This document shows positions 43,421 through 57,710 of a stretch of DNA of 64,000 nucleotides, piece by piece. This DNA comes from Diphasiastrum complanatum (taxonomy: Eukaryota; Streptophyta; Lycopodiopsida; Lycopodiales; Lycopodiaceae). A program made the translations under genes and the position numbers. Position 1 is the stretch's first letter. Every line of letters starts with the position of its first letter. Under the pieces are notes generated by a model. That model had not been told where the DNA came from. It searched no databases and worked only from the letters and a program-made list of their open reading frames with translations. The stretch is from the NCBI GenBank assembly GCA_029204225.1, contig CM055111.1, positions 4,304,933-4,368,932 of the forward strand, read 5' to 3'.

Positions 43421-44748
43421 TGACAAAAAATGGAATTGAATGTGTTGCTTCTCTCTCAACCTAGGATCTAACTTGGAATGTTGATTCAAGCTATTGAAAT
43501 CTTGCAACAAAATATTTGAGATCTAGCTCACAACAGAGAATCAATCAACTTGAATTTGAATCTAGCCTCTATCTAGTGATGAAGCACTAACAAGTTTGAT
43601 GTCAACTTCTTCCACAAGTTTCAAAGTATTGAAAAAAACTCTAGAATCTCACATGCAACTCAAACACAACTCACTTGTGTGAAATGATGTGGCTATGACC
43701 TCCAAACTTGACTAAACAATTCTATCTTTGATTGACATACTCAAAAATGGATTTGGAATCAAACTAGCAAATTCTTGGATCAAATCAAAAGTGGCCACAC
43801 AGGATTAGGTGACCTACCCACCATACTTCAAGTGTAACTAGGGCCCTTTTCCTCATGGTACCTCAAGGCATTGACCACATACACTCCTCGATATCTAGCT
43901 TATACATGTATGTCATTTTATCCTTGTCTCAACATAGACGACTCTCACTATTGGCCTCCCACTATTCCTTCCTCTCGGGCTGCTCTAATAGATCTAAGGA
44001 GCCTCTTATATCACTAACATAGATCACTAAGGTATTTCCACATCTTTGTACGGTCAAGGTGTTGGATGAATCATCCTCAAGATGTTGTTCCAAGACCTCT
44101 TTTAAGGCTTTATTCAAGCTTTGGGATAGGTCACGTGTCTGCTCTCATGTTCTCTTTGTCTAGCCATGACTCTCATGGTTATGTAGTTACTCAGGGCCTC
44201 TCAAGTTTTGACTCAAGAGATTGGCTACTCTAGCCATTTCCAAAATTTGAGAGCCAAATCGAGACTAGGGTTAAAATTTTGGCTGTTCTGAAATTGTTTC
44301 ATGGATTCTAGGTGCTAAAGAGATAGAGCCAAGGCCTATCAAGATCATGCTCCAAAAATTAGCTACTTTGGGATCTCTCAAAATTTCTAGGATAAAGCTT
44401 AAGTTGTAGGGTGCTTTGCCATTGATGAATTCAAAATATTAATAGTCAAAGTCCTTTTCATAAAATTTTGGCTTTGTGGGTTAAATCCAAGAAGTCCCAA
44501 GATATGACTTCAAATTTTGGCTTCCCATTTGACTATCACTAGTTTTGAGCTTGAGGTTTTCACTGTCAGGGCTTTTTTGAGGCACAAGATTTGTTTTCTA
44601 CTTCTCAAAGGCTCACCTCAATATCTCCAAGGCACATAGAGTCAAACCAAATCCAACATGCTTTCTTCACTATGATCCCACTCTCTAATGCGGTTTTTTC
44701 AAGCACTCTCCAAATCTTAGTGATTAGTTGTTTTTCAAATCTTAGCAT
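43421..44748. other. Unassigned sequence upstream of copia-F
   Basis: No gene recognised. 43440-43460 is CT-rich leader-like sequence. No copia primer site is seen, so the 5' LTR of copia-F is absent or decayed. Confidence 0.35.
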
Positions 44749-45534
<786 letters not shown>

Positions 45535-46945
45535 TTTTTCTTTCAAAATCCAATATAAGCATCATATCACATTGTCAAAGAGCAATGACAAAACAAGTAA
45601 TTAAAAGATCCCCAAGTGCATCAAGAACTTGGTTAAACCATGCACAAATGCAAATATGTGAAAAATAATTTTTTTTCAAATTCCATTAGAGGCATATCAC
45701 ATTGTCAAAAAACATTGAAAAAACAAGTAAAAAATCTCCAAGTGCATCAAGAACTTGGTTGAACCATGCACAAATGCAAAGATGTAAAATGGAGTCAAAC
45801 AAAACCACATGAATTAATCACTTACATTACAAACTCTTGTTTACAATGTAACATTGAAGAGGTAAAGAACACATGCACCAAGAAAGCTAATAGTCAATGT
45901 TGTCAAAACTGTTGAAGATTTTAAAATTTACAACCATAAAAGATAGACAAAAAAATTAATCACAGATTTCCTAGATAGTTGCTTAAATAATGGTATTGGC
46001 CCATGTATATTACAAACAACACCATACTATTGCTATATTTTTTTAGCTCTATTCACAAACTCTTTGCCTATCTTGAAATGTTTAAAAGGTTCATGTCTTC
46101 ATCATGAAGAGAGTAGAAAATGAATCCACTTTGCCACTAAACTAAAGGGCACCCAAAATACAATTTGAGACATCAATACAATATTTCAATACAATTGAAC
46201 GTCGAGATCTCCTAACCAATTTGAAATATCATCTATTAGGGTATCTTCAAGATTTTTATTATAGACACATGAAACCATATTGATGCTCATGTCATTGATT
46301 ATAGACACATGAAACCATATAGAAAATCTGTTGAGTTTTATTTTTTGTACGTGGGATATTACTTAGTGCTTTCTAGCGTAATCATTGTCTAAATCTAGTT
46401 GTGCATACACATGTACATGCATGCACATGTATGTGGATAGACATTGACACAAAAGATTGCATGTTATCTTTAAATGATTATTCTAAATCTATTGATAATG
46501 CAAAAACTATATTAGAAGACACATGGATGTTCATGTCATTCTATAAGTTTGCATGTTTGTGAAAGTTGGTGTGCACATGTGTCAATCCATATGAATAAAA
46601 CTTATTTGCTTTACTCCTAAGGAGAAAATTTATGTTAGTAGATCGAGACTACGTGTCTTGAAAGAAGTATAGAAGTCTTTGTGAATTGATTTTTTTTTAT
46701 AATTTTAAATTGTTGACTAAATTTTACAAATACACTTGAGTCCACATTGGTAAGTCAAGAAATTGGAGCACAATGTTGCATGCCAAAATATAATTTCTAG
46801 CAAAAGACTTGGCAAAGTCAAGAGACATATGCAAGGCAGATGAGCAAAGAATCTGTGAATTAATGTAATTATGGATGTGTTTAAATCAATAAACAACCTA
46901 AGTGGTGAAGTACATGAAAATATGATGCCAAGGGAACATAAGAAT
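45535..46945 (-). repeat. Right arm of the large inverted repeat pair
   Basis: Reverse complement matches 32660-34255. It lacks the SINE and shows the uninterrupted target site at 46486-46500. A stretch around 46795 is also shorter than its counterpart at 32810-32900. Both arms carry the repeated 'ATAGACACATGAAACCATAT' block (46261-46322). Confidence 0.88.
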
Positions 46946-48620
<1,675 letters not shown>

Positions 48621-48739
48621 CACACGCAAGATGCCAACTGTCGTCTGATTCTAATACTTTTGACTCTCTACTTCAGTTATGTAGTATTTGGGCTTATTGT
48701 AGGAGCCTCTTTCCATATTGTAGAACATTTTATGTCGCT

Positions 48740-48895
48740 CCTATAATCAGAAAATAGTTTGGTAGGAGGTCGAGTGTCAAGTTTTTCAAAACTTTTGGAT
48801 GCATTTGCTATATCAGCATTACTCTTGATGATAGGATAAAGGAGGATCTATCTTCAAAGAAATGTATATTTATTAATTATAGTGAGGTGAAAAAG
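48740..48895 (+). pseudogene. copia integrase-RT linker fragment, copy 1
   Basis: The plus strand reads FGCICYISITLDDRIKEDLS ... CIFINYSEVKK with a frame change. This corresponds to the copia-A region HLRVFGCICFAHIPLETRK ... GIMVGYSSTKKAY. A second copy lies at 52735-52960. It ends exactly at the gypsy LTR start 48896. Confidence 0.8.
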
Positions 48896-49735
48896 TGTTA
48901 GCAGATTCTAGGGAATCCCCAGATGCTGAGCCAAGCTGAAGACATAGATCATCTCTCACCCATGACCGAGGAGGTCTCAGAAGGAGGAGAGTAGAAGAAG
49001 CTGAGAGCCGAGCATGAGAGCCGAGAAATTACTAGCTAGGATGACAGTGAATTATCTATGTGAGCCTACATGGTGTATCCCAGAGAAGGAACGACCATGT
49101 ACGAGCTAGTAATATTTCCTAGGCATTGTAAATAAGTGTAGACCCCCTTAAATAATTAAGAGCGAGCCACCTTTTAATGGTGACCTCTAGTGGAAGGGCA
49201 ATTTCCACATGTAATTTCTAATTTGGTGGAATTGCCACTTGGGCTCCACATGGGCAGCCCTCTTGCTTATTTAAGGGCCTCCCTCTCTTGTGAGGGAGCT
49301 TTGAAGTATTGTCAAGTTCTCTTGAGTGAATAAAGAAGATCTTCCATGAGTTCTTGATGATTGTAAAGCTCCTTGTTCATGGCAATGTTCTTGAGTGAAA
49401 TTCCTATGAGCATGTTTTGATTTCCTTTGTGTTTGTGAATTTATTAGATTTCTTGCTTACTCTCTTGCTTTTAGTTGTGGATTAGATTTCATTTCTTGTC
49501 TGTGGATTAATGTAGGAATCAGCATTCAAAACTAAATAGGCTGGATTTGTGGTGTGGTTCTTGCATATTCTCTTACATTTCAATCCTTGATTGTTCTTGG
49601 GCATTCCAAACATCAAGAAAGGGGTGTTTCTTGATTCTTGGGCTGCTGGAATGTTGTTAGGAATTCAGTTTTCTTGTTTCTTGTTGAGTAGTTTAATCTT
49701 GTCATTGTTTGTTCCCTGATTTTAGTAGATAGATT
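48896..49735 (+). repeat. 5' LTR of gypsy-1b (right end approximate)
   Basis: It starts TGTTAG at 48896 and matches the gypsy-1 LTR (1903 downward). A TATA-like CTTATTTAAGGG lies at 49265-49276 and a polyadenylation signal AATAAA at 49327-49332, giving a U3-R-U5 order. The 3' end is uncertain because no second full copy exists in the window. Confidence 0.75.
49265..49332 (+). promoter_or_regulatory. LTR core promoter and poly(A) signal
   Basis: CTTATTTAAGGG as TATA-type box and, about 55 bases downstream, AATAAA. The spacing fits a short R region of a plant gypsy LTR. Confidence 0.6.
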
Positions 49736-49990
49736 GTAGAATTGCTCCCCGATTCAGAACGCTGATATTTATTGAGCTAGGACTGGTTGCATGGCTTGTA
49801 TATGCATGTAGTTGAGTAACGTACCCGTTTCTCTCCACTGACAAGCTGAGAATACACATTGGTATATGAGAAACAGTTTTGCTGAAAAACTGTTCTAACA
49901 AGAAGACCAGAACTATAAAGAACCATAACCAACGGAAGTAGCAAAAGAAGAAGAACAAACAGTAAAGAAACCGTGTTCACAGATTTAGGA
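49736..49990 (+). other. Leader of gypsy-1b
   Basis: Between LTR and gag. A clear tRNA primer site is not visible; minus-strand open frames here have no recognised domain. Confidence 0.4.
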
Positions 49991-49991
49991 T

Positions 49992-51623
49992 TTACCTAAG
50001 TACGATGGTAACACTGATCCTCAAAGATTTCTTCAAGTATTTGAGAATGCATGTGATGTCTATGGCGAGACATCACCAGACGCCATGATACAGCTCTTCT
50101 CAATGACCATGATCAATTGAGCACGAGAATGGTTTTTTACCCTTGATCGTGAAGATAAACGAGACTGGTCACTCTTGAAGGAGGCATTTATCAAATGCTT
50201 CAAGCCATTTTGCTTGATCGAAAGTCCTTTTGTCAAGCTAAGTAACATCAAAATGACAAAAGATAAAAAAGTACGTGACTACATTGAATGATTTAAAAGA
50301 TTAAAAGTCCAGGTACAAAAGCAACCCACTGAGTCTATGCTCATAATTTGGTTTCTCGTTGGACTTCCATGATGGATACGACGTGAACTTTGCTCCAATG
50401 ATGAATATACATCATTGAAACAAGCCATGTCTGATGCCATTCGGGAGGAAGATGAGGGCTCAGATGTCGATGAGCCACGTGAATGGAGAGCACATCGTGT
50501 TGTCCAAGAAGCTCGACCAAACGAGGAAACACGAGAATAGTTGTGGAAAACACAGATGGAGTTGCTTAACCAGCAACACCAACAACAGATGGAGAAACTC
50601 ACGAAAGAGTTTCAAAACACTCTTAAGTCTATCCAGAGTTCGATGCTAGGTCAGTTACCCACTGGACAAATCCACCATAGACGAGAGAACACATGGTGCC
50701 CTCATTGTCGAGATGCACACATTGGAAATGAGTGTCCTTCATACCAACCAGTCCCAGATACTTCATTGATCAAATGTGAAATCTGCGACTTTATGGGGCA
50801 TACATCCCTCTATTGTTATTATAATATGAGGAACCAGCCTCACAACCAGTCAGGGGGACATTATGAACCTCCTAGACACCAGTTTGTTTCACAAAATCAA
50901 AATCAACACTATCCATCACAAAACAACCAAGTCCATATACAAGAGTTGCCCAGACAATCTTGACATGAACCTCAACCACAACTGGTACTCTTAGGACCAC
51001 CTCCAAGAGGACAACCTGATCTAGGAGCACGCAAACATAGATACCCTCGAGAGCCTGCACAAGCACATCTAGTAGAAAACTCCTACGATCACTCCTATCA
51101 TCACGATACAACACTTCCATCACCCAGTTCTCAACAATATCAAACAGACAACTCATGCTTGTGCAAATGTGATGAGTATTCCACACCACTAGAAAATCCA
51201 GCGCAGGTAGCCATCCAAGATGGTTATGCTATTGCCACAGGCCCAATGAGCAACCGCTGTTTTATATGTGGGGAAACTAGCCACTTCATGGTTGACTGTA
51301 AAGTGAAGAACCAATACCATGCGGAGTGCCCAAACTGTGTTCGCAAACATAGTTTCAAAGACTGCCCTAAACAACCTAACAGGATCCTTTCCGCACGTCA
51401 TATATCATTCGAACCTGTTAGAGTTCTAACTAGAGCACAACGCCAACAACAAGAACAACAACAAAACAATAAAAACTTAGCTGACCCGCATGGAAGCCAC
51501 TTGACAACTTCTACATTACCAAAAGATTACCCAGAACCAAAAGTGGAACAAAGGCAATACCATGAATTTCGAGATGAGTTTTTGCGAGAGGAAGAACATA
51601 CGAAAAGTGTGTTATCAGTTTGA
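49992..51623 (+). pseudogene. gypsy-1b gag with Cys/His motifs
   Basis: The plus strand enters at LPKYDGNTDPQRFLQVFENA and continues through a capsid-like region (AREWFFTLDREDKRDWSLLK, FIKCFKPFCLIESPFVKL) with in-frame stops near 50118, 50290 and 50369. A coiled-coil stretch follows (50541-50640) with Gln/His-rich heptads, then zinc motifs CPHCRDAHIGNEC (about 50698), CEICDFMGHTSLYC (50779), CFICGETSHFMVDC (51260) and CPNCVRKHSFKDC (51330). A TGA at 50962 and a frame change near 51150 break it. The zinc motifs are more intact than in gypsy-1. Confidence 0.86.
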
Positions 51624-51694
51624 ATCCTCAAAAAGGAGCAATCCCTACATGGACTTGAAGTATTTTTTCTGACCTCCTACAAGCTCAACTCACC

Positions 51695-52729
51695 ATGCCA
51701 TTCCATAGCGCAATAAAATCCTTCACTAGACTTCAACGTTATATCCATCGTAGTTTTCAGCTGCCTACTATTCCTGATGAACAACAAAAAACAGAAGAGA
51801 TTCCTGAAATTCCCCAGATTTCTATGAATTTGCTGAATATAGGTGTTGCTAAGGGGACTAGCATCACCCTGCCTTTGTTTGATAAAGACTATCCCACAGT
51901 ATTTGCTATTCTTGATAGCGGATCAGACGTTAATATAATGGCATTGTCCTTGGCAAAGTCATGGGGCTTCCATACCCTCGATCAACCACGATATAGACTT
52001 CGCATGGCTGATCAGCGAGTTACAGACCCCGCTGGTCATTTATCAAATATCAAAGTTCGAATAGCAGGTGTTAAATTTGTGATCGATTGTGTCATCTTAG
52101 ACTTACCAGAAGATGCCAACACTTATGAACTCCTTCTTGGTACACCCTGGCTCCAGATGGCAGGTGTTGTCCAAGATTGGAAGCATAGCAAAATCACCTT
52201 TGGCAATCACGATAAACGAGTCATTGTTGACTCAACTGGCCATGTCAAGCCTGCTAAAGTTTATGATGATTGGTCATCAACAACTTGTGATGAATCAGAT
52301 AGTGTCCCGATTCAACCAAACGGCCACTATACAAGATCCACAGACATAATCAATTGGGGACAAGAACTAGCCACTCTAGACTATGCTGATTCCAATCGAT
52401 GTCATATCAAAATCGCTGCAGAAGCTGTGGATATTCTTCCATCTTCTACAGACATTGATACACCCATCATCTCACTTATGATAATTGACTCGATTCCTAT
52501 AGCATGGTGCCCAGGAGAACCAGCGTCTCTACTGCCCATGTTTTCGAAGAAGTTATTCTTTCCATGGATGACATTGAAATGACGGATGCACATGTACTCC
52601 TTTATCTAGATGCCCAGCGTTATCTGCGAAAATCAATTTCTCAGGAGATCAAGTCACCAGGACCGTTGGCTCATGTCCAACTAGCATCCAAAGTACCCAA
52701 CACACAATAGGCCCAAACCCAACCAGAAT
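51695..52729 (+). pseudogene. gypsy-1b protease and linker, truncated
   Basis: The frame 51695-52582 contains IPEIPQISMNLLNIGVAKGT and the catalytic loop ILDSGSDVNIMALSL at about 51909 (an intact Asp-Ser-Gly, unlike gypsy-1). It continues through LPEDANTYELLLGTPWLQM at about 52100-52156. After position 52582 the linker continues in another frame (QEIKSPGPLAHVQLASKVPN) until about 52729, where identity with gypsy-1 stops. The protease domain itself is uninterrupted over about 180 codons. Confidence 0.88.
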
Positions 52730-52734
52730 CGGAC

Positions 52735-52960
52735 AACAATTTGGTAGGAGGCCGAGTGTCAAGTTTGTCAAAACTTTTGGATGCATTTGCTATATCAACA
52801 TTACTCTTGATGATAGGATAAAGGAGGATCCATCTTCAAATAAAGGTATATTTATTGGTTATAGCCAGGTGAGAAAGGCTTACAAGTCTATATTCCTTCA
52901 ACTAAGAAAGTGTTCATTGGAGGAGATTGTAAAATATTTGAGATCAATAAAGATCTAAAT
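52735..52960 (+). pseudogene. copia integrase-RT linker fragment, copy 2
   Basis: Same sequence as 48740-48895 for about 150 bases with scattered differences, then 70 bases more (GYSQVRKAYKSIFLQLRK). Reads FGCICYINITLDDRIKEDPSS. Stops follow. Confidence 0.8.
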
Positions 52961-53573
52961 CCATAGAATGATCTTGGGTTAGAAGGACAACATATCACCA
53001 ATGTTGCCAATGTAGAATAATCAGCATCTACTCTAAGAATGAGATGCAAACTCTAATAGATCTTGATCAAACATGATCCAAAACATAAAATAATGTTGCT
53101 ATCCATAAAATTACAATAAGCTACTGTATTTCACACGTGTGAATATGAAAATAACAAATAATGATCATTCTACACATAGAATTGCAAGATATCACAAGTG
53201 TAGTGCACCAATGGATAGTGGAACCCAAGAGAACCATGTATAAGCATGAATGAGATAAGACAGAGATAGTGATCTCTCTTTCCATGACTTACATCCTTTT
53301 ATAATAGGTCCAAAACCTGAATTGCCACTAGGTTTCCCTTCATAATGAAAACTCTACTATTTTCGGGACTAGATTCAATGTACTCAACATTTAAATTTGA
53401 ATCTACTAAAACTCGACTTCTATAGTTTCCCACACTTTCCAAAAATGTTTATTCAAATGCTTTTAGACTAATATAATTTTGAAATTTCAAACTCTAAGGT
53501 TAATATAAAACTGGCCTCAAATGCCATATAAACAAATGTAGCAAATATGACTAAAGTAGTTCAATTTCTCACA
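52961..53573 (-). repeat. 3' LTR of copia-D (left end uncertain)
   Basis: Minus strand TGTGAGAAATTGAAC from 53573, behind purine tract AAAGAGGGAG (53574-53583). It contains the block shared with 48393-48620 and the palindrome CACACGTGTG at 53132-53141. The left end lies between about 53000 and 53130. Confidence 0.72.
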
Positions 53574-55030
53574 CTCCCTCTTTAACTAGTTTTAGCATGG
53601 ACTTTGATAACACTCCAAGTGAAGTCCTATGCTTCATGAACAAGTCCTTTCCCAATGCTTTGGTGAATATATCAGCTACACATTCCCTTGAAGACACATG
53701 TTGAAGCTCTACCTCCTTTGCTATGACTTGCTCCCTCACAAAATGATATGCCACCTCAATATGCTTGCTCCTAGCATGAAAAATAGGATTGGTTGCCAAC
53801 CTTTGGGCTGATAGATAGTCACAAAAGATGATTGAGCTCTCTGAAAAATCCAGCAAGTGAAGATCCTTGATCATCCTCTTGATCCATACCATCTCCTTTG
53901 TGCAATGTGTAAGAGCTTTGTACTCGGCCTTACTAGATGACAATGAGATAGTGACATGTTTTTTCGACATCTATGATATAGCTCCATCACCTATGAAAAT
54001 ACAATGAGCACTAATGGATTTCCTATCCATTATATCTCCAGCATATTCCAAATCTTAAAATCCAAAAATATTAGATGATGATCGCTCATACAATATGCCA
54101 AAATCTCGAGTTCCAGTGATGTAGTGCCTCAAAACTCGTCTTTTATCTTCCAATGCTCCTCACTAGGATCTTTCATGAATTGACTCAATCTTCCAACAAA
54201 ATAGCTTAGATCTGGTCTAGTAATGGTTAGATAGATGAGTGAACCAACTAGCTTCCTATAGAGGGTAATGTTCTTGAAGGATCTTTCACTACTTCTTATT
54301 GTTAGCTTTACATGAGATTCCGTAGGTGTATCACAAGCTCTTGCATCTACCATATGAAATCTTTCTAGAATAGAATAAGCATACTTATCTTGACAAATGA
54401 AAGTAGATTTAGAAGATCTAATAGCTTCTATTCCTAAAATGTAATGCAAATTACCAAGATCATGCACCTCAAATCCCTTCTTAAGAGCGCTGAGTCTCTT
54501 GATATCCTCCACATCTTGATTGTTTCCACCACTCAAGATAACATCATCCACATAGATTAGTAAGATGGTAACATCATTTCCAGCAAACCTATAATAAAGT
54601 GAATGATCATACTGACTTATAACAAATCCTTGAGAGAGTAAAAAAGTACTAAGCTTAGCATACCAACTCCTTGGTGCTTGCTAAGGCCATACAAACTCTT
54701 TGTAGTAGACACACATGATTTAGCTTTGTAGATGAAATGTAGATCTTGGGTTGCTCCATGTACACTTCCTCCTCAAGATCACCATTCATGCATTTGTAAT
54801 GTCCAATTGCCATAGATCCCATCCATAAAGAGTAGCAAGTGAGATGATGACTCAAATGCTTACCATCTTTGCCACGGGTGCAAAGGTCTCATCATAGTCA
54901 ATCCCTTGTTCTTGAGCATATCCTTTTGCCACTAACCTTGCCTTGTACTTGTTGATAGATCCATCTTGGTTTGTATTCACCTTGAAGATCCATTTGCATC
55001 CAATATCTTTCTTGAAGTACCTACATGATT
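53574..55030 (-). pseudogene. copia-D RT and RNase H
   Basis: On minus from about 55030: [46 protein letters not shown] (the start of RT), then LDITNA with stops. QAPRSWYAKL and the catalytic Y-V-D-D at about 54555-54545 lead into frame 54551-54129 (LHYILGIEAIRSSKSTFICQ, LVGSLIYLTITRPDLSYFVG). After a break comes YAGDIMDRKSISAH (RNase H first Asp), and frame 53970-53569 gives LSSSKAEYKALTHCTKEMVW, NPIFHARSKHIEVAYHFVRE and DIFTKALGKDLF to the stop. The RNase H Glu in SSSKAEY is kept. Stops near 54850, 54650 and 54129 inactivate it. Confidence 0.9.
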
Positions 55031-55330
55031 AACTAGATTTTCCAACATGGTTGTAGTTGTATTTACAATTGAATCTAGTGCCACAATATCTACATTTTCA
55101 GTAGAAAGAGATACTTGGATATCCATCCTCTTGAATTTCTTCGTGGCCCTCTTGGGGGTTGGCTGATTCCTAGGCCTCTTGGCAGGGAGGTCAGTCCTAT
55201 CTATGCGATCGGGTCTGGGTGTAGATGGCTCACCCTAAAGTAATTTAGAGTACTTATCCTGCATCCTATATAGTAGTTGAAAATCTTTAGGAATTATTGT
55301 AACTAGCTTGGCATGTATGGCTAGCAAAAA
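55031..55330 (-). other. Pro/Arg-rich remnant upstream of copia-D RT
   Basis: The minus strand reads a basic stretch with RTDLPAKRPRNQPTPKRATK, probably the variable integrase-RT linker of copia-D. Integrase itself is not found upstream. Confidence 0.4.
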
Positions 55331-57224
55331 AGATTTTTTAAAAAAAAAGGCTCTGATAATCCTCAACAACCTCTTGAAGGCACGGAACACAAGTGTGAAC
55401 TTGACTTTTGACTAGAATCTAAAAAAAAGTCATTTTGGTCAATCTCCTTGTAATTAGCTTGCACTTCCATGTGACTGAGTAAATACTCCCATATGTCAAG
55501 ATGTTGTTCACATGTGGATCTGGATGTACTAGATAAGATGTACATATTCTCCTAGATCCTACTTTACAGGGAAGATTCCCACTTTTCGTGGAGACTAGCA
55601 TTTGGATTCTAGCTAGTAGGATAAGTCAACTTTGATCTATGGCATATCTTGCTCTATTGATGGACCTACATGATGTGGCACTCCCCACACGTGTGAAGAC
55701 CTACTAGACCAGTATACAGGTCATTCATGTACTTGATTAATAAAGAGATCACCAAATCTAATGAGAAATTGATGAGAGATTTCCATTCTAGCAATTTGCT
55801 TGAGATTGCCACATTAGAATTGTGTTTTTATGCTTGGAATGCTATCAAATGTTATTGTACTTTTGTCTCTGGTCACAGTCCGTACAATGATTGTTTTCCA
55901 CATGTGTGAGGCCGCCATTGATGATTATTGAAGTTTACATTAGTTGACCTTACTAAATAGTTGATGATCTATGTGTAGATCTTGATCTAATCAAAAAATC
56001 TAGAACTTGTTAGATTTTTGATTTGGCAATTAACACTTCTTGAAGATTAATTAGTACAATCAATATTGTCCTACAATCAAAAAATTCACATGGCATCACA
56101 GCTTGGTGTTAGCTGAATTTTTGACAGAAAAAATTGGACTATTATTGAGCAGAAAGCAGTTGCGGTGTATTTGACGAGCACCAAAATACAGTGAATTCTA
56201 CGAGAAAATTGACAAAATGGCATACATCAGTGAATGGGCACAATGGGTTTTGACAATATGGGTATACGATAATTTATGATGTCAAAATCACAATGACATG
56301 GAAAACTTAGCAAGACAAACGAGTTGCAATATTAAATACTGGGGGAGGCCAAAATAGCCAGCCAACTTGAATTTTTTTTTTTACACAAGTGGGCAACTTG
56401 CAAAAATCACTTGGGCCAAAAATCACTAAGATAATGGAGTGGGTGATGGGGTGCACTCTTGATAAAAAAAAATCTAGGAGTGACATCATCCCAATGACAA
56501 GTGTCAAAAGTGGGGGGGGTGATTTTCATCCCTTATTGATGGAATTGATTCATGTCACACAAGATAGCTTCAATTTAAAGTTTGTCAATTGAGATAGGCT
56601 ATAACTCAAATTTGGCCCCTTGAGATTGCTCTTTGCGTGATCAAATTAGAATAATTTTGAGTTTAGGATAGTTAAATAGCTCACATTTCATGCCTATGAT
56701 TAAAACTAGTTGAAATTTAATGCCTAGCATGCAATTTTGGTCATTATCGTTCGACAAGGCTAATTGATTGCTAAAATTAGATCAATTTCAAGTATAGTAC
56801 ATTCCAAATTTTTTGAGTTCAATCTCTTATTGATGGAATTGACCCTTATCACATGAGATAGCTCAAATTTGAAGTGTATCACTCGAAGTAGCTCAATTTT
56901 GGACCTTATCACTCGAAATTGAAAGTCAAGAACATCTTGTATGAAAATTACACAAGGCTCTATATGGACTAAAACAGCCCCCAATTGCAAAAGCCCGATT
57001 CCATAAGATTAATATCTTCTTCATCCAAAATAGGTTCATTCTCAAATTTCCAGCTCGACAAATTCGAATGGTAAGCGGGAGAGGGATAGCAGCGGGAGTA
57101 CCGAGGGGAGTCACATCCACGAGAGTTTGAGTGAGAGGAGTCTGAGTGAGAGGAGTCTCGTGAATGGAAGATAAAATGAGAGGGGTCTGAACCATTTCCA
57201 TTCATTCATCCATTCATGTTTCTA
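55331..57224. other. Unassigned region with LTR-like debris
   Basis: Another CACACGTGTG palindrome at 55686-55695 and a variant CACATGTGTG at 55899-55908 suggest copia LTR debris at 55600-55920. At 56540-56930 the phrase '(C)TTATTGATGGAATTGA(T/C)' and 'AGATAGCTCAAATTTGAAG' recur in a degenerate repeat. 56342-57000 otherwise shows no gene. Confidence 0.35.
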
Positions 57225-57710
57225 AACTCTAAATTCGAAACCCTAAACCCTAAATCCTACATCCTACATCCTACATCCTAAACCCTAAACCCTAAACCCT
57301 ACATCATATACCCCGTATCCAAAACTCTATACCCCAAATTCCAAATCCTATACTTTCAATCTTAAAATCCATACTCTAAATCCTATATCCTAAACCCTAC
57401 ATCCTAAACCCTAAAAGCCAAATCCTATAACTTGAATGCTAAGACATGTATCCCAAACCCTACATCCCAAACGCACAACCTTGAATCCATTCTACATTTC
57501 TCATTCTATTCAATTCTATGCATCATACTCCTATTCTTATTCATCATTCATTTTCGTATTCCTTCAACATTAAACAATTCATCTATATCCTATTATTGTT
57601 TCTATTCCTATTCCTACTCATTCATCCATTCATGTTCTTAAGCCCTAATCCATAAATTCTAAATCCTAAACCCTAAACCTTAAACCCTAAACATCATACA
57701 CCAAATTCTA
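57225..57710 (+). repeat. Interstitial telomere-like repeats (CCCTAAA and variants)
   Basis: CCCTAAA units at 57240-57256, 57280-57301, 57392-57411 and 57665-57690, mixed with variants CCTACAT, CCTAAAT and CCCAAAT. The plant telomere unit is TTTAGGG. The array is degenerate and interrupted, so it is not a functional chromosome end. Confidence 0.9.

Larger units (their letters stand above)
48896..52729 (+). mobile_element. gypsy-1b: 5' fragment of a gypsy-1 type element
   Basis: LTR, leader (49736-49990), gag from mid-domain, protease and the start of the protease-RT linker, then an abrupt end at 52729 against copia sequence. Compared with gypsy-1 it keeps the LTR promoter and an intact protease motif but has lost RT, RNase H, integrase and the 3' LTR. 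The N-terminal ~75 codons of gag are also missing, at the junction 49990. Confidence 0.87.

Noticed and set aside
49722-49980. Two minus ORFs with hydrophobic N-termini
   Set aside because: Antisense to the gypsy-1b leader and not recognisable; likely chance.
48740-52890. Repeated flanks as a target-site duplication of the gypsy insertion
   Set aside because: About 150 bp long and diverged at many positions; gypsy duplications are about 5 bp.
57225-57710. True chromosome end
   Set aside because: Degenerate, interrupted and followed by more than 6 kb of ordinary repeats.
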